A stretch of 9,760 nt of DNA from Bacillota bacterium (lineage in GTDB: Bacteria > Bacillota > Dethiobacteria > SKNC01). Under the pieces are notes generated by a model, which did no database searches, had not been told where the DNA came from, and saw nothing but the letters and a program-made list of their open reading frames with translations. Positions 6,557-9,760 of the stretch are shown here, piece after piece. The position numbers and the translations under genes were made by a program. Position 1 is the stretch's first letter; every line of letters starts with the position of its first letter. The stretch spans positions 1 to 9,760 of the forward strand of contig SKLX01000048.1 in assembly GCA_007121375.1 (NCBI GenBank), in the 5' to 3' direction.

Positions 6557-8252
6557 GCGCCATGGCTGCAGGTCCTGCCAGGGGATCGTACTGCCATCGC
6601 CTTTCCCCATCGGGAGCCTCCAGTATAGGTTCCTCCAGGTATTGGGGAACCTCCAGGTGGAGACTTTTATAAACGTTGGAAAGATGTTTGCGAAATAAAG
6701 CCTCAAAGGGAGCAGCCAAATAATATGAAGTGCTGTCCACCCACCAGGCGAAATCACTGCCTTCCGCCATAAAAAGTCCTTCCCGGGCTTTTTTTATTCT
6801 CTCGGGATCTGTCCCCGCATCCAGTTCCTTTTGAAAATCCCTCCGGGTTCTGCGAAGGTACTCCCACATAGTGTTTTTGTTTCTGGTACCTATCCACCGG
6901 TTTAAATTGTGATTCACCCAGGAACCGGTAAAGAGATAGTTTATTTTCTGCCGGGGGGGATTAACCGCCAGGTAATTATTAACCGTTACCGTATGGAGAA
7001 GGGGATCATCCCTGAGCCGCTGGTAGAGAAGGTGCAGAAAATCCTTTTTATCATTAGAGTACCATTCCCAGGCATTTTCCCCATCCAGAGAAATAGTTAC
7101 CAGATAATTTCCCGAATGGTCATCCAGGTGTTCTCTTATCTTATGTAACCGATGATGGAGGTCATTTACCGCATCGTTAACGGACATATGCTGATAGGTA
7201 AAGCCAATTCTATCGGAAAGATATTGGTCCCTGAAAATCATGGATATTTCTTTGCCGTTGATATTAACTTTGTAAGGTTGATATAAAACCTGGGGATTGG
7301 TTACATGGCCGTATTCATCCCGGTAGATCTCGGTACCCAGAGATTTGGCCAGTATTTCTTCGTCGGATATAGTCCATTTAAAGTCCAGGCCCGCCAGGTA
7401 GGTTATCACCTCCGGGCTGACAGCCTGCTCCGGGGGCCAGAAACCGTAAGGTTTATGGCCAAAACATTCCTGGTAATGATCCACCGCCTTTTTCGTTTGC
7501 TCCAAGGCATCTTTAGGGTGAGCAAACTTTTCCGGAAGGGAAAGGCCGGGGGCAGACCTCAAGGCACTGTCGGTGTCAATAAGAAGGGGTAAAATAGGAT
7601 GATAATAGGCCGTAGTAATGACTTCAATTTGACCCTTATCCTGCAACTCCCGGTGTTCGGGTATTATTTTACTCAGGATGTTCCACTGCTTACTCAATAA
7701 AGCAGTCTTTTCTTCTTCGGTAAAATTACTTCCCTTTTCCTCAAGGCCCCTTAAAAAAGAATCCTTTTCCCTCAACTCGGGATCGATCCATACCAGGTTA
7801 AACCAGACCTGCAGGTCCAGGTAATCCTGGTTAGAAAATTCTCCAATAATTTTCTCCAGGTGAGCAGGCTCCCTTTTTCTCCCCTGCTTTTCTAAAAGCT
7901 GATGATAACGGGGGTACCGGGAAATAACCCTATCCCAGTGAATATCAAAATAGTGTTGGAGCAAAAATATCTTTTCCCGGTTATTAAGGGACCTTACCGG
8001 CTTCATCACCAACAGGTAATAATCCACCGCCTCCCCTTCCAGGTAATCCTCAATCTGCTCAATTAAAGCAGGGGTCAAATTAAAGGTTGCCCTTATAGTA
8101 GGATATTCCCTTAATATAGATGCCATCTGGTAATAATCTTTACAACCATGGAGCCTGACCCAGGGCATAAAATATTCATTTTTCACTGTATCCTTGTAAA
8201 AAGGCTGGTGCTGATTCCAAACAAAGGCTATATTCAAAGGCCTTTGTGACAT
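6537..8252 (-). CDS. Glycoside hydrolase family 57 alpha-amylase-type enzyme (COG1449 type)
   Basis: A 571-residue cytoplasmic GH57 enzyme, probably a retaining alpha-glucan hydrolase or transferase acting on glycogen, starch or dextrins. Conserved regions in order: HQPF (15-18), YYHPILPL with H218, GFWPPEQ with the likely nucleophile E275, ISLDGENAWEW with the likely acid/base D390, and the GSDFAWW block (498-504) followed by LFRKHLSNVY. No signal peptide is seen. The ATG at 8252 is preferred: it lies 14 nt after the upstream stop and has AAAGGA 10 nt before it. A reading-frame extension to 8336 would run into the upstream gene. It follows another GH57 gene on the same strand, so the two are likely co-expressed. 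Its 3' end overlaps holA by 20 bp in convergent orientation. Exact substrate cannot be told; a branching-enzyme role seems less likely. Confidence 0.88.
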   Translation of the reverse strand: MSQRPLNIAFVWNQHQPFYKDTVKNEYFMPWVRLHGCKDYYQMASILREYPTIRATFNLTPALIEQIEDYLEGEAVDYYLLVMKPVRSLNNREKIFLLQHYFDIHWDRVISRYPRYHQLLEKQGRKREPAHLEKIIGEFSNQDYLDLQVWFNLVWIDPELREKDSFLRGLEEKGSNFTEEEKTALLSKQWNILSKIIPEHRELQDKGQIEVITTAYYHPILPLLIDTDSALRSAPGLSLPEKFAHPKDALEQTKKAVDHYQECFGHKPYGFWPPEQAVSPEVITYLAGLDFKWTISDEEILAKSLGTEIYRDEYGHVTNPQVLYQPYKVNINGKEISMIFRDQYLSDRIGFTYQHMSVNDAVNDLHHRLHKIREHLDDHSGNYLVTISLDGENAWEWYSNDKKDFLHLLYQRLRDDPLLHTVTVNNYLAVNPPRQKINYLFTGSWVNHNLNRWIGTRNKNTMWEYLRRTRRDFQKELDAGTDPERIKKAREGLFMAEGSDFAWWVDSTSYYLAAPFEALFRKHLSNVYKSLHLEVPQYLEEPILEAPDGERRWQYDPLAGPAAMAPNLNQR

Positions 8253-8262
8253 ATAAATCACA

Positions 8263-8268
8263 TCCTTT
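8263..8268 (-). promoter_or_regulatory. Ribosome binding site that decides the GH57 amylase start
   Basis: AAAGGA on the minus strand, 10 nt before ATG 8252 and overlapping the stop codon of the preceding GH57 gene (8267-8269). This favours 8252 over the longer reading frame and implies coupled translation. Confidence 0.6.
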
Positions 8269-9760
8269 AACCTGGAATAATCTCCTTTTTTATTTCCAGC
8301 ATCCATTCTTCCCCAGGTGATAACTCCAGATCCCAAAAGGGAAATACCACCGAACCCTGAAAATTCCTTTCAAAACCATCCTCTGACTGGGATACGGTCT
8401 CAATGGGAAAACGCCATAATCCTGCAGGCCGGTCAAAGGAAAAACGAAGGTCTATTCCCTGCCATTCATCTTTAATGCCTATAGTTTTGATACTGGAAAT
8501 CTCTCCACTGCTAGCCAGGTAATTATCCTTAATTTCCTGGTCAGCGTAATAATACCTGTCGGAAGCATAACCGCTTAAAAAGCCATAATTGAACTCAATT
8601 CCAAACCTTGTATTTAGCTCCCTTTCTCCTTCATTTTTTATAGTGTAAATAATTGTTAAAGAGGAATCCCTGGCTCCTACCTTTATCTCCTTTAGCAGCC
8701 TCACCTTTCCCTTTATATCACCCTCTTCAACTCTTCCCTCTCTACTTAATTCTATCACCACTTCTTTATTATGCTTATGTATGGAAGCATAGTAGGGTTC
8801 CATTATATAATTACCCTTTTCTTGATGATTTCCTTTTTTAAACCTTTCTAAAGTTTCCTGGTTATCCAGGAAATGATCAAGGAGAGAAAGGCGCTGGTAC
8901 CTATCATAAACCAGATATTTTTCCAATCCCTTTTCTTTAACTTTTGTTATTTCATGTATAGTTTTTGCTCCATCACTTTTACTGCCTTTTCCGGAAAAAG
9001 TTCCCTCATAATTTTCAAAATCCTCCTTCTTTTGATTATAATCCTGGCTGGTATTATTCTCTATTAATTCAAATATACTTTTATGATAAGTTTCCGGGCG
9101 GCGGGTTAAGGTATCCATCAAATTAAAACACCGGGGCTTATAATCAAAGGCAAAAATAGCTCCTCCCTTGTGGGGTGCAATATATATACCCAGTTCCCTG
9201 GTATTAATACCAATTTCCTTCTGGCCTTCATATAGCAGGTCTTCTTCCTGTACCTCCAGCCACTCCTCCTGAGGATAAAGCTGTTCCTCCGCCAGGACCT
9301 GGGCTTTTATCAGGGAGCGGTAAAGGGCAAATCGAAGAAAATTAAGGTAAAGACCGCCAAAAACACCGTGCCAGTAGGCATCATTACACTGGCCCGCCCA
9401 AAGATATTCAAGGGCCTGGCTTCTTAATCTGGGATCGGTTATCTGGTAGACTTTCCCGTGGACCGCCAGCATTTTTTTATGAATCTGGTTGCTTTCCGGG
9501 TACTGCACTAAAAAGTTTCTCCAAAAACCCCTCGACCATTCCATCATTTCCCGGTAAGAAGAAGTAGGTAAATACACCTTGCCTCGGGAAGAATAACTAT
9601 CCAGGTAATCTCCAAAGGTCACCATTTCCAACCAGGAAGAATTTTCTTTAATTAATTCAAAAAACTCCAACAGCCAGCCTCCCTCATAGACGGTCCCGTA
9701 GGTTTCCGGCCAGCTGCCAAATTTTTCTCCATCATCTGCCAGTACCAGCACTCTATCTTC
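8267..9760 (-). CDS. GH57 4-alpha-glucanotransferase-type enzyme, 5' end outside the window
   Basis: The reading frame is open through the window edge at 9760, so this is the C-terminal 497 residues; about 200 N-terminal residues are likely missing. The visible start LADDGEKFGSWPETY carries the GH57 aspartate region used as acid/base in 4-alpha-glucanotransferases. It is followed by VYEGGWLLEFF and VYLPTSSYREMMEWSRG, the signature of the Thermococcus litoralis-type enzyme. A helical DUF1925-like part and a beta-sandwich DUF1926-like C-terminal part follow, with NLMDTLTRRPETYH and LLDHFL as marks. These enzymes transfer alpha-1,4-glucan segments between maltodextrins in the cytoplasm. The second GH57 gene starts 14 nt after its stop. 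A GTG at 9751 exists but would delete the catalytic domain and is not a true start. An alpha-amylase specificity remains possible. Confidence 0.88.
   Translation of the reverse strand, partial: EDRVLVLADDGEKFGSWPETYGTVYEGGWLLEFFELIKENSSWLEMVTFGDYLDSYSSRGKVYLPTSSYREMMEWSRGFWRNFLVQYPESNQIHKKMLAVHGKVYQITDPRLRSQALEYLWAGQCNDAYWHGVFGGLYLNFLRFALYRSLIKAQVLAEEQLYPQEEWLEVQEEDLLYEGQKEIGINTRELGIYIAPHKGGAIFAFDYKPRCFNLMDTLTRRPETYHKSIFELIENNTSQDYNQKKEDFENYEGTFSGKGSKSDGAKTIHEITKVKEKGLEKYLVYDRYQRLSLLDHFLDNQETLERFKKGNHQEKGNYIMEPYYASIHKHNKEVVIELSREGRVEEGDIKGKVRLLKEIKVGARDSSLTIIYTIKNEGERELNTRFGIEFNYGFLSGYASDRYYYADQEIKDNYLASSGEISSIKTIGIKDEWQGIDLRFSFDRPAGLWRFPIETVSQSEDGFERNFQGSVVFPFWDLELSPGEEWMLEIKKEIIPG

Noticed and set aside
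8253..8336. Upstream 28-codon extension of the GH57 amylase
   Set aside because: It lies inside the end of the preceding GH57 gene. The family-type N-terminus begins right after ATG 8252, which has a ribosome site.

Overview
The window looks like bacterial chromosome from a Gram-positive, Clostridia-type anaerobe, possibly thermophilic. The basis is indirect: strong GGGGGAGG-type ribosome binding sites, GTG/TTG starts, tightly packed genes with overlaps, a Firmicutes-style HolA, a YibE/F permease, and two GH57 glucan enzymes, which are common in thermophilic anaerobes. No marker allows a species call. There are no RNA genes, insertion sequences or CRISPR arrays.

Left part (27-5370, minus strand): five tightly spaced genes that look like one operon. 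In transcription order they are: a small SAM-binding Rossmann protein resembling nicotianamine synthase (NAS); a polytopic membrane protein of the lysylphosphatidylglycerol-synthase TM/UPF0104 family; a second NAS-like protein fused to a C-terminal FeoA domain; a divergent FeoB ferrous-iron transporter; and a YibE/F membrane protein. They are read from a perfect-consensus housekeeping promoter (TTGACA-17 bp-TATAAT). A Fur-type 7-1-7 operator with one mismatch sits right at the predicted start point. This indicates an iron-repressed metal-uptake operon. The two NAS-like proteins raise the possibility of a small metallophore, or a modified metal ligand, working with FeoB; that function is inferred, not shown.

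Middle (5371-5554): a divergent intergenic region carrying the Fur-controlled promoter leftwards and the holA promoter rightwards. The holA promoter contains two adjacent perfect AT-rich palindromes. holA (5555-6556, plus strand) encodes the DNA polymerase III delta subunit (clamp loader).

Right part (6537-9760, minus strand): two GH57 enzymes in tandem. The upstream one is a 4-alpha-glucanotransferase-type protein cut by the window edge. The downstream one is a COG1449-type alpha-amylase whose 3' end overlaps holA by 20 bp, tail to tail. They probably act together on intracellular glycogen or maltodextrin.

The most interesting content is the Fur-boxed NAS-like / FeoA-fusion / FeoB operon. 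A high density of CCWGG pentamers is a second, genome-style oddity.
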